Assembly: GCA_903772945.1 (NCBI GenBank)
Contig: CAICTM010000016.1
Coordinates: forward strand, 62,001 to 126,000
From: Seminavis robusta
Taxonomy: Eukaryota; Bacillariophyta; Bacillariophyceae; Naviculales; Naviculaceae
Length of the DNA stretch: 64,000 nt
Direction of reading: 5' to 3'
In this document: one piece after another, positions 42,358-53,201 of the stretch
How positions within the stretch are numbered: the stretch's first letter is position 1
Layout of the letters: every line of letters starts with the position of its first letter
Translations under genes and position numbers: made by a program
Notes under the pieces: model-generated
Databases searched by the model: none
Told to the model about the DNA's origin: nothing
The model's input: only the letters and a program-made list of their open reading frames with translations

Positions 42358-45300
42358 CTACCAGCAATCACAAACGCTACAGTCCAGCAAGGATTCATCT
42401 GAACAGTCCACTTCCGCCCACCCAGCCATGGTGCCACAATCTCCAGCAACCATCACCGACCCATTGGTAGTATCACTGGCATACTCTGTCACAGAGCACT
42501 GTTGCCTTGTGCAGTACCAGGGGCACAAACTTTGGGGCAGAGTGCCACTAAAGTTGTTACCCCACAGCATGATTCGGCATTCAGATTCCCCAGCTCACTG
42601 GGAATGGATCCTGTGAGGCTGTTGACTGACAAGTCCAGAGTTTCCAGGCTTGTCAGAAGGCCAAGCTCTGATGGCAACCATCCACTCAGCTGGTTGTTGC
42701 TCAGATCAAGTGTTTGGATCAGGGGTGTCACCTTCTCAACATAGTCATCAAGTGTAGCATTGTATTTCGTAAGAGTGGTCATGAACTGCCCAAATTCGGA
42801 GGGGATACCCCCAATCAAGATGCTTGATGACAGGTCAAGGAACTCTAGCTAGCTGTTCCAGTAGGCCAAGTTCCGTTGGGATGGGACCAGAGATTTGGTT
42901 GAAGGAAAGATCCAATAATTCCACACTTGTCAGATTGCCCAGCTCAGTCATCATAAACCCTGTCATGTAATTGTTGGACAAATCCAGAGTTCTCAGTTCC
43001 GTCAAGAGGCCAAGCTCCGATGGCAACCAACCACTCAGTAGATTGTTCCCCAAATTGAGTATTTTAACCCTTGGCACCTCCTGTGGAACATATTCACCGA
43101 GAGTCTCATTCCACCTTGAAACACTTCCCACGATCCCACCCAACTCAGAAGGTATGCTCCCAACCAAGACATTTGATGACAGATCCAACTCGGCAAGCTC
43201 ATCTAGGAGGCCAAGTTCGGATGGAATTGTAGAATTTAGCATGTTGTGAGACAGCGGAATTGACTGCAAGTGTGTCAAGTTGGACCATTCAAAACCAGGA
43301 AATGATGAAATAGAGTTGCTGTCCATATTCCAAGACCGCAAGTTTGTCAGACTTCCAATTTCTGTAGGTAATGATGCTAGCTTGTTCCCGTTCAATGTCA
43401 GCCAATACCGGTCTGGCGCATCCCAGCCCTCACCGCAAGGATCCAGATTTGTCATCTGTTCTACTTCCTTTGGCAAATGCTCTATTTGGTTTCCATCCAG
43501 CTGAAGCACGAAAAGGCTTGTCAAGAGAAATAACTGACTCGGCAAGGTGGCAATCTTGTTGTAGCTTAGGTCCAACTGCTCTATGTCGTTTCCAAGGTTC
43601 CCTATTTCTGTGGGGATGTCGGTCAATCTATTGTCTCGTAAATCAAATTGACGTGCACTTGAGTGATTGAATGTAGATGGAAACGCTCCAATAATCAAGT
43701 TTCGCTCGAGGCTTAGATACGCCATGTTGGACAAGTTGCCCATTTCACTGGATCCACAAACCAGAAACAGCAAACCTTGAGTAACAATAATGTAGACTCA
43801 GCACAACCAATTCTTAGGTGCACTTACCTTGGGAGAGCTCCTGCAATGGCATTGTCCCGAAGCATTAGATACAAAAGATCAGTCATGAGCCCCAATTCAG
43901 TAGGTAGACCTGAAATGTTGTTGAAACGGGCATCCAGTCTTGTGATACTCGTGAAGCTACCCAATTCAGACGGCAAAGGACCAGTGATCTGGTTGAATGC
44001 CAAGTCGATGCGCTGGAAGAAAGACAGCAAGCCCAGCTCTGATGGAAGGGAGCCTGATAGCTCGTTGTATTCCAAGAGAAGCCTAGTAAGATTTGTCTAG
44101 CCAATGCTGGTTGGAACCGAACCGGATATGGCATTACCGCCAAGATTCAAATAGTCCAAATCCGTGAGAAAACCAATCTCTGAAGGAAGCTGTCCTGTGA
44201 TTTGATTGGAGGCGAAATTTAAGTCTGTCATCAAGGAAAGCATACCAATCTCCGAAGGAATACTTCCAGTAATGCCAGCATCACGAACATCAAATATTGT
44301 GATTCCAGTGAGGAGGAATACTTCTGGTGGCAGAGTCCCAGAAATGGCGAGTCTCAGCTTCATGTAGTAGAAACGACCTTCATCATTGCAGTTTGAGTCA
44401 AAAGGGTAGGGAAGGGAAGGTAGACAGCAAGATGATGAAAAAGAACACAAGAAACCCGCACGATATCCTGGTGGCCTCCAAGCACTTGTTGAGCCAGATT
44501 CCTCTGGGGAGTCCAGGTCTGTGGTCCACGAACATTCTGTATTGCTGTAGTCGATCCACCGGTAATTTTCTGGCCAATTTTCAAAGGAAAAGTAGAAGGT
44601 CCCCAATGCAAACAATTGCTGTTTCCGCCAATTTGGCATTTCGTCAAATTCTGGGTGTTGAAATGTCCAGTCATAAGCCTGTTGTTGTGGGGAACCAGGC
44701 CTACCAATCGACTCAGCTGTACTTTCTGAAAGCCCCTTGATATCATACCTGGCTGACAGTAGTGTCTTAGTTGGCATTGATGATGGGGAGACGGAGGGCA
44801 TCACAGATGTTGTTGGTGCACTAGATACAGCTTCTTGTGCTATAGTTGCTGACTTGTTTCTAGTCCCTAGCACCACTACCAGGACAACTGCCACAATGAG
44901 AATGACCCCCAAGAGCAGCCATTTTGATGCACTCAGCATGGCACGCTTACTCCTGTCAACTTTTTGCTCTTCAATGTTATTCTCGCGGATTAATTGTAAT
45001 GCTTCCGTCAACTGTAGATTCTCCTGGCTTGGGTCGGCAACAAGATTGGCCACCATCAAACCAGTTTGACTGTCTGGCATGTTGGTAGCTTGCAACTCTG
45101 CTGATTCTTCTTGACTTATCTCCATTTCCAATGACGGTGAAGAAATTGGTGTGGTTCCCACAATGCCTAACTGAGAAAATCTTGGAGTCGGATTCCGTTG
45201 CGGGGGAAGCCCAGGAGCCCCCGAGTAGGCACCTGGTTGGCTTTCATCGACAACTGGATTCTGATTTGTTGCAGCCTGACCTACATGCTCATTGCATAGG

Positions 45301-46370
45301 CCATCGGTAATATTTCCTTCTTCCAGTTTTTGTTCTTGATTGATGGTGGTAGCCCTTTTGCGTAAGAATTTGAGGACTGCGGGCCGAGGTGACGCTCGCT
45401 TACGATTGGTGGTCCCAGTAGCCACTGGTTGGTTGACTGTGGATTCCTGACTTATCCCTATTTTTAATGATGGAGAAAACATTTGTGCGGTTCCCACAAT
45501 GCCTAACTGAGAAAATCCTGGCTTCCGATTCCGTTGCGGGGGAAGCCCATGAGCCCCCGAGTAGGCACCTGGTTGGCTTTCATCGATGACTGGATTCTGA
45601 TTTGTTGCAGCCTGACCTACATGCTCATTGCATAGGCCATCGGTGCTATTTCCTTCTTCCAGCTGTTCTTCTTAATGGACGGCTGGTGCCCTCTTGGGTA
45701 AAAATCTGAGGACTCTGGGCCTACGAGGTGACGCCCCCTTACCATTGGGGGTCCCAGTAGCCACTTGTTGGTTGACTTCAGGTAACAAGGCCAGGGACTC
45801 TGCTTTTGTCCGTGCCTCTGAAATCTTGATAATGTCTAGCTCATCGAGTGCACCGGTGGTTTTTTCATTTTGCCCTGGCGTTGAGATTTTCTGGTCTCTG
45901 GCTGCCGCAATCGTAGAGATTGCAACTCTATTTTCTTGAATAATTCCAGATGTGCCAGTGTGCTGCTGTTGTCCTTGGTGCACCAGAGCCGGTTCCCTTG
46001 CCTCCAAAATTTTGGATAATTCCACGATGCTGCCGTCATCTTCCAGAACATTATCAGTGGTGGCTGATGATGCAGTGTATATTCTCTGATGTGATCTGGG
46101 AAGACCTCGTCGGCCTCCTCTTCTGGGTGTCGACACTGTGGGCCTAGGTGACACTCCTTCACCATTGGTGGTCCCAGTAGCCATTTGTTGGTTGACATCA
46201 GATAATAAACCAATGGACTCTTCAATCTTGATAATGCCTAGATCATCTAGGGCACCATCATCACCAGCCACAGCAGTATTAGTGCCATTTTGGCTTTCAG
46301 CCTCCTCGTGAAGATAGGCGACTTTTGTTGGGGGTATGTTGTCGCTATTGATGTTATTGCTGCTGCTCAT
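42358..46370 (-). pseudogene. decayed transmembrane LRR receptor-like gene
   Basis: From the ATG at 46370 a Thr/Glu-rich cytosolic region leads through an in-frame 333-bp tandem repeat to a transmembrane helix (W-L-L-L-G-V-I-L-I-V-A-V-V-L-V-V-V-L near 44900). The pre-LRR segment follows (G-S-P-Q-Q-Q-A-Y-D-W, later T-E-C-S-W), then about 17 LRR units and a Cys-rich cap (C-D-C-W end). One intron is recognisable (donor GTAAGT near 43830, acceptor near 43752) because the join gives L-P-S-E-M-G-N-L. I count four lesions: a TAA at 45672-45674 where the sister repeat unit has CAA; a TAG at 44097-44099; a CTAG duplication at about 42846-42853 that shifts frame; and one missing base near 42575 before L-W-G-N-N-F-S-G. 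It is related to the intact LRR gene at 3.5 kb. An unrecognised intron could excuse one lesion but not all. Confidence 0.7.
45150..45780 (-). repeat. in-frame 333-bp tandem repeat within the LRR pseudogene
   Basis: Two units (about 45150-45445 and 45483-45778) are about 90% alike over long blocks such as GTAGGCACCTGGTTGGCTTT and CATGCTCATTGCATAGGCC. The period is a multiple of three, so the cytosolic region was lengthened by about 111 residues without a frame change. A third, partial unit is visible at about 46140-46200 (ATTGGTGGTCCCAGTAGCCA). Confidence 0.75.
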
Positions 46371-46763
46371 GTTGTTGGTTGATTCTCACAGATGCTATAG
46401 ATTGCATCCAGGTGGGATATTTATAAATATGAGGCTTTATCTCTCACTATTTCCACACCTCTATTATGGGGAAAGACACCTTACCTTCGGGAAAGGCAAT
46501 CTTCGGCTTCGCAAATACTCATCACCAGTATTCATACGCCCCCTAGGTCGTCTCCGTTTCCATAAATCTTTTATTACCAACACCTGAAACAGTATTCGCG
46601 CGCTCCGCGCGCTCATCCCTTTCTTGCTTCGCCCCGAAACAGCTCCCTCGCTCATTCATGCGAAACTTGTGTGAAAAGCGAGGCGACTTTCATGTGCATG
46701 TACATGCGTTGAATGTATCCCGTCAATACAATACTAGTCAAATACGTAGACTTCTACAGGAAA

Positions 46764-47225
46764 GTTCCTCAATCGTGCATGACCTTTAAATCCGACCCTA
46801 ATTTAGGGTCGGTTTGGGGAAACCCGTCCCTAAATCCGACTGAACTAGGGTCGTTTTCGAAACCCGACCCTAAATCGAAACCCGTCCCTAAATTAGGGAC
46901 GTTTTTTCAGAAACCGTCCCTATTTTTCAGAAACAGTCCCTATTTTTAGGGTCGGTTTTCAAACCCGACCCTAATATTGGTGCGTTTTCAATGTATTTAC
47001 CATTCAGTCCCGTTTCGATTTAGGGACGTTTTCAAACCCGACCCTAAATCGAAACCCGTCCCTAAATTAGGGACTTTTTCAGAAACCGTCCCTATTTTTC
47101 AGAAACTGTCCCTATTTTTAGGGTGGGTTTTCAAACCCGTCCCTAAAGGGAACCCGTCCCTAAATCCGTCCCAAAAATAGGTAAATTAGGGTCGGTTTTT
47201 GTTAAGGCATGCACGATTGAGGAAC
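46764..47225. mobile_element. palindrome-rich terminal-inverted-repeat element, 462 bp
   Basis: Ends are inverted repeats: GTTCCTCAATCGTGCATG at 46764-46781 and its reverse complement at 47208-47225. The core is a mosaic of CCGACCCTAA, TTAGGGTCGG and CCCGTCCCTAAAT in both orientations, including a perfect 21-bp palindrome (CCGACCCTAATTTAGGGTCGG split at its central T, starting near 46793). There is no coding capacity. No convincing target-site duplication was found. It is a non-autonomous MITE-like element by structure; the superfamily is unknown. Confidence 0.65.
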
Positions 47226-47524
47226 GCTCCAGAGGCCTCTAAGTATTGCACGCCGGGTATAATTCAAACCTCTGCCCCCAACAGTACCTTACCCCTAAAG
47301 CAAGTCGTCTCCGGGAGACGAAATAAGGTTCAAGCTAACTGTACCAAGCAAAAGTTCCCCATTATGTACCGAGTACGACTGTATCCGCGAATACAAACTG
47401 TGAAAACCGGTACCGGTACCATGGCACCTTCGCCACATTCTACCAACACGGTACCGACGGCACATACTAGACTAGCTAGTAGCCATAATGGCCGTTCTCT
47501 TCATCCTCCAAGTTTTGGAGCAAT

Positions 47525-47835
47525 CAGACCACAGCCATTTCTTGCTTGTTGGATCTCGAAGATTGGCCTCAGATATACTGGCATCGCAATTGAGATCTAG
47601 CTAGAGAGGATGTACCGCTACATGCAACAGCGCAACTTGGGCAACCTCTGCCACGCTTTTTGTTGCCTACAGCAAGCCCATTTCGAAAAAAATTCCTTCC
47701 TCACGAATTGCGTACCGACTATATACTGTGTGTGTGTGGACCAAAATGCTTCTGATGCCGGCAACCAGTGAAAGATGATCCATCCTCCACCTTATCATTG
47801 CTTGCCCGTAACGTACGTACCGGTCACGTAGCATC
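47525..47835. repeat. left copy of a direct repeat flanking the protease-like gene
   Basis: Shares with 49155-49412 the ordered blocks ACAGCCAT, GTTGGATCT, TATCGCAATTGAGA or the close ATCGCAATTGAGA, CCGCTACATG, GGGCAACCTCTGCCACG, TTTTGTTGCC, CAGCAAGC and TTGCCCGTAACGTA. The intervening 1.3 kb is the protease-like gene. The arrangement suggests a tandem duplication in which one gene copy was lost. Confidence 0.6.
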
Positions 47836-47889
47836 GACGATCCCTGTTCCTTTCCCTGTTATGTCTCAACGAACAGCCCTATTACACCA

Positions 47890-48906
47890 TCATCTTCTTC
47901 TTGCTCTGCGGGGCAGGGATGGTTGTGAAGATCGGAACCTTGAATCTGCTTCGGGTCGTCGTCCGACGTGGAGCTGGCACAATATGCATTTTGAATTTTG
48001 CGCCTGGGATGGGAACGATCGCTTCCTTCGCATAGCCCTCTTGGACAGGATGATCGTTTCTTTCTGGTTGCTTTTTGCATTTCCATCTGGCATGGGGTCG
48101 CTTGTACCTCCAAGTACAGGGTGTTTGCTCATGACTTTCACAAGAGGAACCCCAAAAGCCTTCCAGGGTGCCAGTTCGGTTCCATCCGTGTGGAAATAGA
48201 CACCGTTACACTCCAGATCCATAAAAATTGTACCACAGTCGCCTGGATAGGTGATCCGTTCGCCATCTTCGCGACTGGAGATACCAATGCTTCCATCAGG
48301 CACAGAGGCTAACGTGGCGACTGGCACCAAAACCGGCATGAGTGCTGCCTTGTGGAGGCGGGATGGCCTGTGAATTGACATCAGGCAGTTTAATGACTCG
48401 AGTTGAGCCCGCCGCCACCTTTACTGTCTTGGAGGTTTCACTTCGATGTTGTCATCAAATTCAAAGACGACTGAATCCGTGGAAACCGATCGAGAGACAA
48501 TTTTTCCAATCTTGCACGCGTTGAATTCGTCCTCTTCTTTTCCGTCCGGGGCATTCACATCCTCTTTTTTCACAAAGGTGTAAACGTCACTATTAGGCGC
48601 CTCATCGAAGATGTGCCCAGCCGTAAGCCCATAGTATTTGCCGTCATTGAAAACGACACAACTCAGTGTCGCGCCGGTGCCGTCACTGGCGCTGATCCAG
48701 TCGCCCCCACACAACCCATTGGTATTTTTGTTCAATTTCAGGATTCCATTGTCCATTCGATCGGTGCGCCCCGGAGTCCACTCCTTCTTCAAGACGTCCA
48801 AACTGAGGGTCTGTGGGGGGTTGGTCTTGCTCTGTTTTGGCGTTTTGGCAGGGGCTGCATCGCCTTCTCCATCTTGTCCACGCTTCTGCCCACCGATACT
48901 TTCCAT
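47890..48906 (-). CDS. trypsin-fold protease-like protein with Cys at the nucleophile position
   Basis: Two exons, 48906-48425 and 48367-47890, joined by a 57-nt intron (GTAAAG...TTCACAG); 319 residues. Without splicing the frame stops at once after P-P-R-Q, and the join restores the second exon's frame. The start is the ATG at 48906; the frame is open further up but without ATG. A basic, Pro/Lys-rich N-terminus of about 40 residues precedes a chymotrypsin-like core: G-L-T-A-G-H-I-F (H98), S-T-D-S-V-V-F-E-F (D144) and Y-P-G-D-C-G-T-I-F-M (C205), where trypsin-like serine proteases have G-D-S-G. A Lys/Arg-rich C-terminal tail follows. There is no signal peptide or membrane helix, so it is probably cytosolic or nuclear. 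It could be an active cysteine variant, as in viral 3C-type proteases, or an inactive binding relative. Confidence 0.7.
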
Positions 48907-49154
48907 GGCTGCTCGACGTCGGTCGTGCTCCTTGCTGTTGTTGCCGTGTGGTTTGTTGGCTGCCAAGTGTTTGTGGCTCTTGCTTCTGTTGTCTGCGCAG
49001 CGTTGCCGTCAATGTTTTGTCGTGCGTCGTCGTACAGTACTCCCGTACACAGTAATTAATTAAGCCACAGTCCACATTGATCGCCAAACTCAGAAACTGT
49101 GGTGATTTTTGTTTGTTTGCAGTATACAACTGTTTTCCCTGCTGCGGCTTGCAA

Positions 49155-49412
49155 CAAGACACAGCCATGGATGTCTTGCTCGTTGGATCTGGAATATGGC
49201 TCAGATACAGGTATCGCAATTGAGAGAAAGAACCGCTACATGTAAAATGCAACATCGCAAAATGGGCAACCTCTGCCACGGTTTTGTTGCCTCCAGCAAG
49301 CGCATGTCGAAACAATCCCTTCCTCAAATGTTTCTGATACAACCAGCGAAAGATGAAGCTTCTACTTCCATTCTCCCCTTATTATTGTACTTGCCCGTAA
49401 CGTAGCATGATA
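49155..49412. repeat. right copy of the direct repeat flanking the protease-like gene
   Basis: Partner of the repeat at 47525-47835, in the same orientation and with the same block order, diverged by substitutions and small indels. It lies in the 5' flank of the minus-strand protease-like gene and upstream of the plus-strand plastid-targeted gene. Confidence 0.6.
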
Positions 49413-49803
49413 ACGGTCTTGCTTCTTCTTATCTTGCTACCGGTACCACCCAGTAGCTAGCTAGAGCGACGAGACGCCCGTTGGAGCTGGTGCTTGCTTT
49501 CCATGTCCGTACCAGTACCCTGTCAACACTCACATACAACTCTGGTCAGAAGTACCAGCCCTCGCCTCGTCTAAAAGTACTGGTACCGTGGTACCTCGTG
49601 TCAAGGCGCACCTCTTACGACGTTCTGTGACCAATCTTGGGCGCACCTCAACGTTTCCGAATTCCGCAGGGCGAAAACGATTATCGCACTCAACTTATTG
49701 CAAGACATCGAGTAATAACAGTTGCAGTTGTTGGACTCGGAGTGTTGAATGGTGTAAAAAAGACGACAGCTGTTAGTCGCTTCAACTACGACGTCAAGCC
49801 ATC

Positions 49804-50391
49804 ATGCAAGTCTCCACTTGGAGGAACTGTCTCGTTGCTTGGTTCGCGGTGGCGGCAAGTTTTTCGAACACGGCAACGGCTTTCAGTTGCAACCGATTTT
49901 CTGGGCAAAGTCGAAAGTTTGCACCCGCATCGATAAGCCTACATGGAAGCCCACCCTACCATGGTGATGATTTCGCTGGCTACGAAGAGGAACAGTTTGA
50001 TGTGGAGCCAGGACAGAAGCTCGCCTCAGATTTCTACGGCGAGCTGGAGCTCAGGAACAAATTGGCTTCCTTGACGTCGGCAGCGACGGTAGAAGATGGA
50101 GCGACTAATGTCAACTTACGCGATGATACCGGAGGAAGCCGGGCTGCGACCTTGCAGTTTTCCAACAAAACGAGGCTTACATCTGCTGCTATGATTGGTA
50201 CGACCGCACTTTTGGTGAAGCTCTACTGGGTGCAAGCTTTGGTTTCGGCAGGTTTGTTGGGCTTCTATTTTGCCATGGTGTCAGTGTTCTCGCATTTGGA
50301 AGCCTATCGCCGCGAAGCAGCGGATCGCGTTTCGTCTGCTCAGCAACGGCCCCTTGGGATATTCCATCACGAAGACTCAGGAACCAGTTGA
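49804..50391 (+). CDS. plastid-targeted membrane protein, function unknown
   Basis: A single exon of 195 residues. The N-terminus is a signal peptide (C-L-V-A-W-F-A-V-A-A-S-F) ending T-A-T-A-F, followed by a Ser/Arg/Lys-rich transit-like stretch (S-C-N-R-F-S-G-Q-S-R-K-F-A-P). A Phe directly after the A-x-A cleavage site is the ASAFAP-type signal that directs proteins into diatom complex plastids. The mature part has an acidic region (Y-E-E-E-Q-F-D-V-E-P), then two adjacent hydrophobic helices near residues 130-165 (M-I-G-T-T-A-L-L-V and L-L-G-F-Y-F-A-M-V-S-V-F), and a short hydrophilic tail. The location is probably a plastid membrane. No enzymatic motif is seen. Confidence 0.75.
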   Translation: MQVSTWRNCLVAWFAVAASFSNTATAFSCNRFSGQSRKFAPASISLHGSPPYHGDDFAGYEEEQFDVEPGQKLASDFYGELELRNKLASLTSAATVEDGATNVNLRDDTGGSRAATLQFSNKTRLTSAAMIGTTALLVKLYWVQALVSAGLLGFYFAMVSVFSHLEAYRREAADRVSSAQQRPLGIFHHEDSGTS

Positions 50392-51258
50392 ACAACGATC
50401 CATGATGTATTCATGTATCTTCCTCCTTGTAAAATAGCAGTTTTAAAAGAGAGGTCCCAATCAAGTAAACCTCCAGGAACCGCCCCACTTCCAAAGATCT
50501 CGGAGGGATTCCCTCAACTCCTCGTTCGCGTCTTGAGTTCCAGTCTGTCTTTTGCAAACCAGCCAAATGTGTAAGGGATCCAACCCTTCATGTCTTTGGC
50601 TCACATGCAACCTGTATCCACAAGCTAGCTAGCTAGCTACTGCGCTGTACCGGTATGAGCTTGTGAAACGAAGCGAATGAACGGAGTCGAGGCCTCAGTC
50701 GATCAAATCCAGTTCTCTGGGACTGCATGTATGGACAACGCAGAGACCATAGGTTGATCAGTGAAACAATCGAGCAATCGAATCTCAAAGATTCATTCCA
50801 GCTTCAAAGTAAGTGAGCACGGTAGGCACGTATGTGTTCGGTGCTGGTTTCTGGAAACAGTTCCGCGAATGGGATTGCTTGTGATTCGTGGTTGCATCTC
50901 CAGAACGTGAACAGAAAGAATTTAATTAAGGGGGGTGAAATTACAGCTACCCTCGGAGAGACCACCTCACAAAATGCAAAAGCAAGATTTTTGCCGGAAG
51001 ATCCATCGTCATGGTTGGAGTCTATCGAATGCTTTCTCATCATTCGCTGGGTGATGGATGGATAGCTAACTTGCATCATCCAACTCTCCTCCTCTCAGAG
51101 CTTTATCCGTAACAATACTCAAGCGGAACACTTTTGTCCATCTCGACGATTGAATCGAATCTTCCAATCCATCTCCCAACCAACGCCTTCTCAAATTTTC
51201 AATTTGCATTGGCTCGATCCTGTTTGTCCATTTATTATTTGGTTTGGAAATACGGGCC
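50392..51258. other. intergenic
   Basis: About 870 bp between two plus-strand genes, containing an AGCTAGCTAGCTAGC run near 50624 and a TACCGGTA word near 50650. The short frames on both strands overlap and carry no recognisable feature. The right part should hold the promoter of the nitrilase-like gene. Confidence 0.55.
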
Positions 51259-53201
51259 ATGATGACTACTGCTAAGCTTTCCGCTATCTACCAGCATCAA
51301 GAAACGGAATCTACTTCTCTCCTGGGATCCCCGTACAAGAAGGATAAAGCAGAGTTCGGTCGGATTCCATGGCGCCGCTTCATGGATTTGGGAATTGGGT
51401 TTGCCCTGTGCCTTATTCTCGCTGTTTTCATGAACCATGAGAAGCACAACGCTAACCATACCCAGCCACAGCTTCCACAGCACGTCGAGCGCCAAGAAGC
51501 ACAACACAGTCACCTTCGATCGGAGGAAAGTCACCACAAGTCAAAGTCCTCGCCATACTCCTCTATCCCAGAAGAAGCCAAAAATATCACCAGTCAGTAC
51601 AAGCGGTTCCAAGCCATGGGATTCGAAATCTACACGGGAGGTGCTCCAGCCTTGCTGCTCCAGGAGACTCCCGCCGTGGCCGGAGACAATCAGAACGCCA
51701 AGACGCCCACCATGATTCACAACCCAGAGTGCAATGGTTTGAGCTCTTATGGGCACTTTGATGATTACGATATTACCAATTCGACCTTGCCCTCGAGTCT
51801 GTGGCAATGCTACCTGGGAGAAGCGGACCAAGCCCAAGATGTTCGGCGTCGAATGAAAATCATGACGGACGCGGTGGAACGAGCCTATGAACAAGCCAAT
51901 CACTCTCCCGACATTCTCAAGATCTTTATTGCCCCCGAGTTCTTTTGGCGTGGAAGAGAAGGAGCGTATGTCTTTGACGTGAATGAAACGCGACGAGAGC
52001 GCCTCAAGGACATGGTGGACGACAAGGACAAATGCACCGAGGTGTGTCAGATCATGCTGGGATTGGAGCAACTGGTGTCTCAGAAAAAGTACAAGGACTG
52101 GCTCTTTCTCTTTGGCACTGTGGTTGTCAGCGAGACGCTTCCCAAAGAGGACGCTTTTGACTACCTCTTTTACAACTTTGCTCCAGTCTACAAGGGGTAC
52201 GACCCAGAACTGGAAGACCACTATGGCAAGAGGTTCCTGGTCCCCAAGCGCTATGTCAGTAACGTGGACTTTCTCACTCCAGTCCGACAGTACAATGGTA
52301 CCATTGCCAAAGAGCTCATAGATGTGACCCAAGAACAATTGGCCTTGTCACGTCAACGTTTGGAACAACACCAAGAAGAGACTCTCGAAGTGAAACCCAA
52401 AGAGGGCGATGAGGATCCACAGGTGGTCGTTCAGAATCCTTTTGAAATGAAGCGCGACTTTTACGATCGAGAAATGTGGTATGCCTACAAAGACGAGCTC
52501 AATGAGCTGGGCTACATCATGATTGAGTATGATTGGCTCATTCTGGACAACATTACCTTTACCATGGAGGTTTGTCTGGATCATGATGCCCGCACAGCAT
52601 TGAATGCCTATCTAGCAGACAATGTCATGGGCAGTCCCACCCGTGTCCCCAAGAGCATACGTCGTTGGGATCCCGTGGCTCACAAGTATGTGGGGGATGT
52701 GGACTATGTCCGCATTCCTCGTCATCAAGCACAGCTATCCCTCGTTTCCAGCATGGGCATGACGGCCAATCCGGAAAGCTTGGCATTGACACAGAACGGA
52801 ACTCTCATCTTGCAGGATGGTCAATCGGCTGGATCTGGTTCCATGGCCTTTGAATGGGATTGCGATAGCAAGTCCTGGCATTTCAAGGGAGGCAGTAAGT
52901 GATTCATTCATTCATTCAGCACACTATCTATCCATCACCCGTCAGGGTTGGGATCAGGGAATTCTCATCCTTTCTGCTCTGTTGTTTTTATGTTATGATA
53001 GGTGAATTCATTTCTCGTACTGCGGCCATTACGGATACTCGAATCGATTTCAAATACCAGATCCACGCCCCCGATCATCACGCGAGTGTGTACCAGAAGA
53101 CCAAGGACGAATGGAAAGGTGTCATCCAGGGAGTCTTCACTACGACCAAGTACGAACCCAAGATTACGGTATATCCCATCCACCATATTGCAGAGGTCTG
53201 A
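51259..53201 (+). CDS. membrane-anchored nitrilase-superfamily-like protein, copy 2
   Basis: Two exons, 51259-52894 and 53002-53201, give 611 residues; the 107-nt intron (GTAAGT...GATAG) is placed because the join G-G-S-E-F-I-S-R matches G-G-S-E-H-I-S-R in the uninterrupted paralogue at 30.5 kb. A type II anchor lies at residues about 42-59 (G-I-G-F-A-L-C-L-I-L-A-V-F). The catalytic-type residues are conserved: E227 in F-I-A-P-E-F-F-W, K324 in Y-G-K-R-F-L-V-P, C439 in M-E-V-C-L-D-H. Long stretches are near-identical to copy 1, for example K-D-W-L-F-L-F-G-T-V and L-F-Y-N-F-A-P-V-Y, whereas the N-terminal cytosolic part and the loop after the Lys motif differ. The paralogues are in opposite orientation, 19 kb apart. 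A shared lumenal or extracellular amide or nitrile chemistry is inferred, not proven. Confidence 0.78.

Noticed and set aside
46780-47200. Interstitial telomere array (CCCTAA/TTAGGG-like words)
   Set aside because: The words are interrupted, in both orientations and embedded in longer units (CCGACCCTAA, CCCGTCCCTAAAT) between inverted termini; a telomere array would be uniform tandem TTAGGG in one orientation.
47525-49412. Direct repeats as ends of an LTR-type element
   Set aside because: The enclosed sequence is a host-like protease gene with its own intron; there is no reverse transcriptase, integrase, primer site or target duplication.
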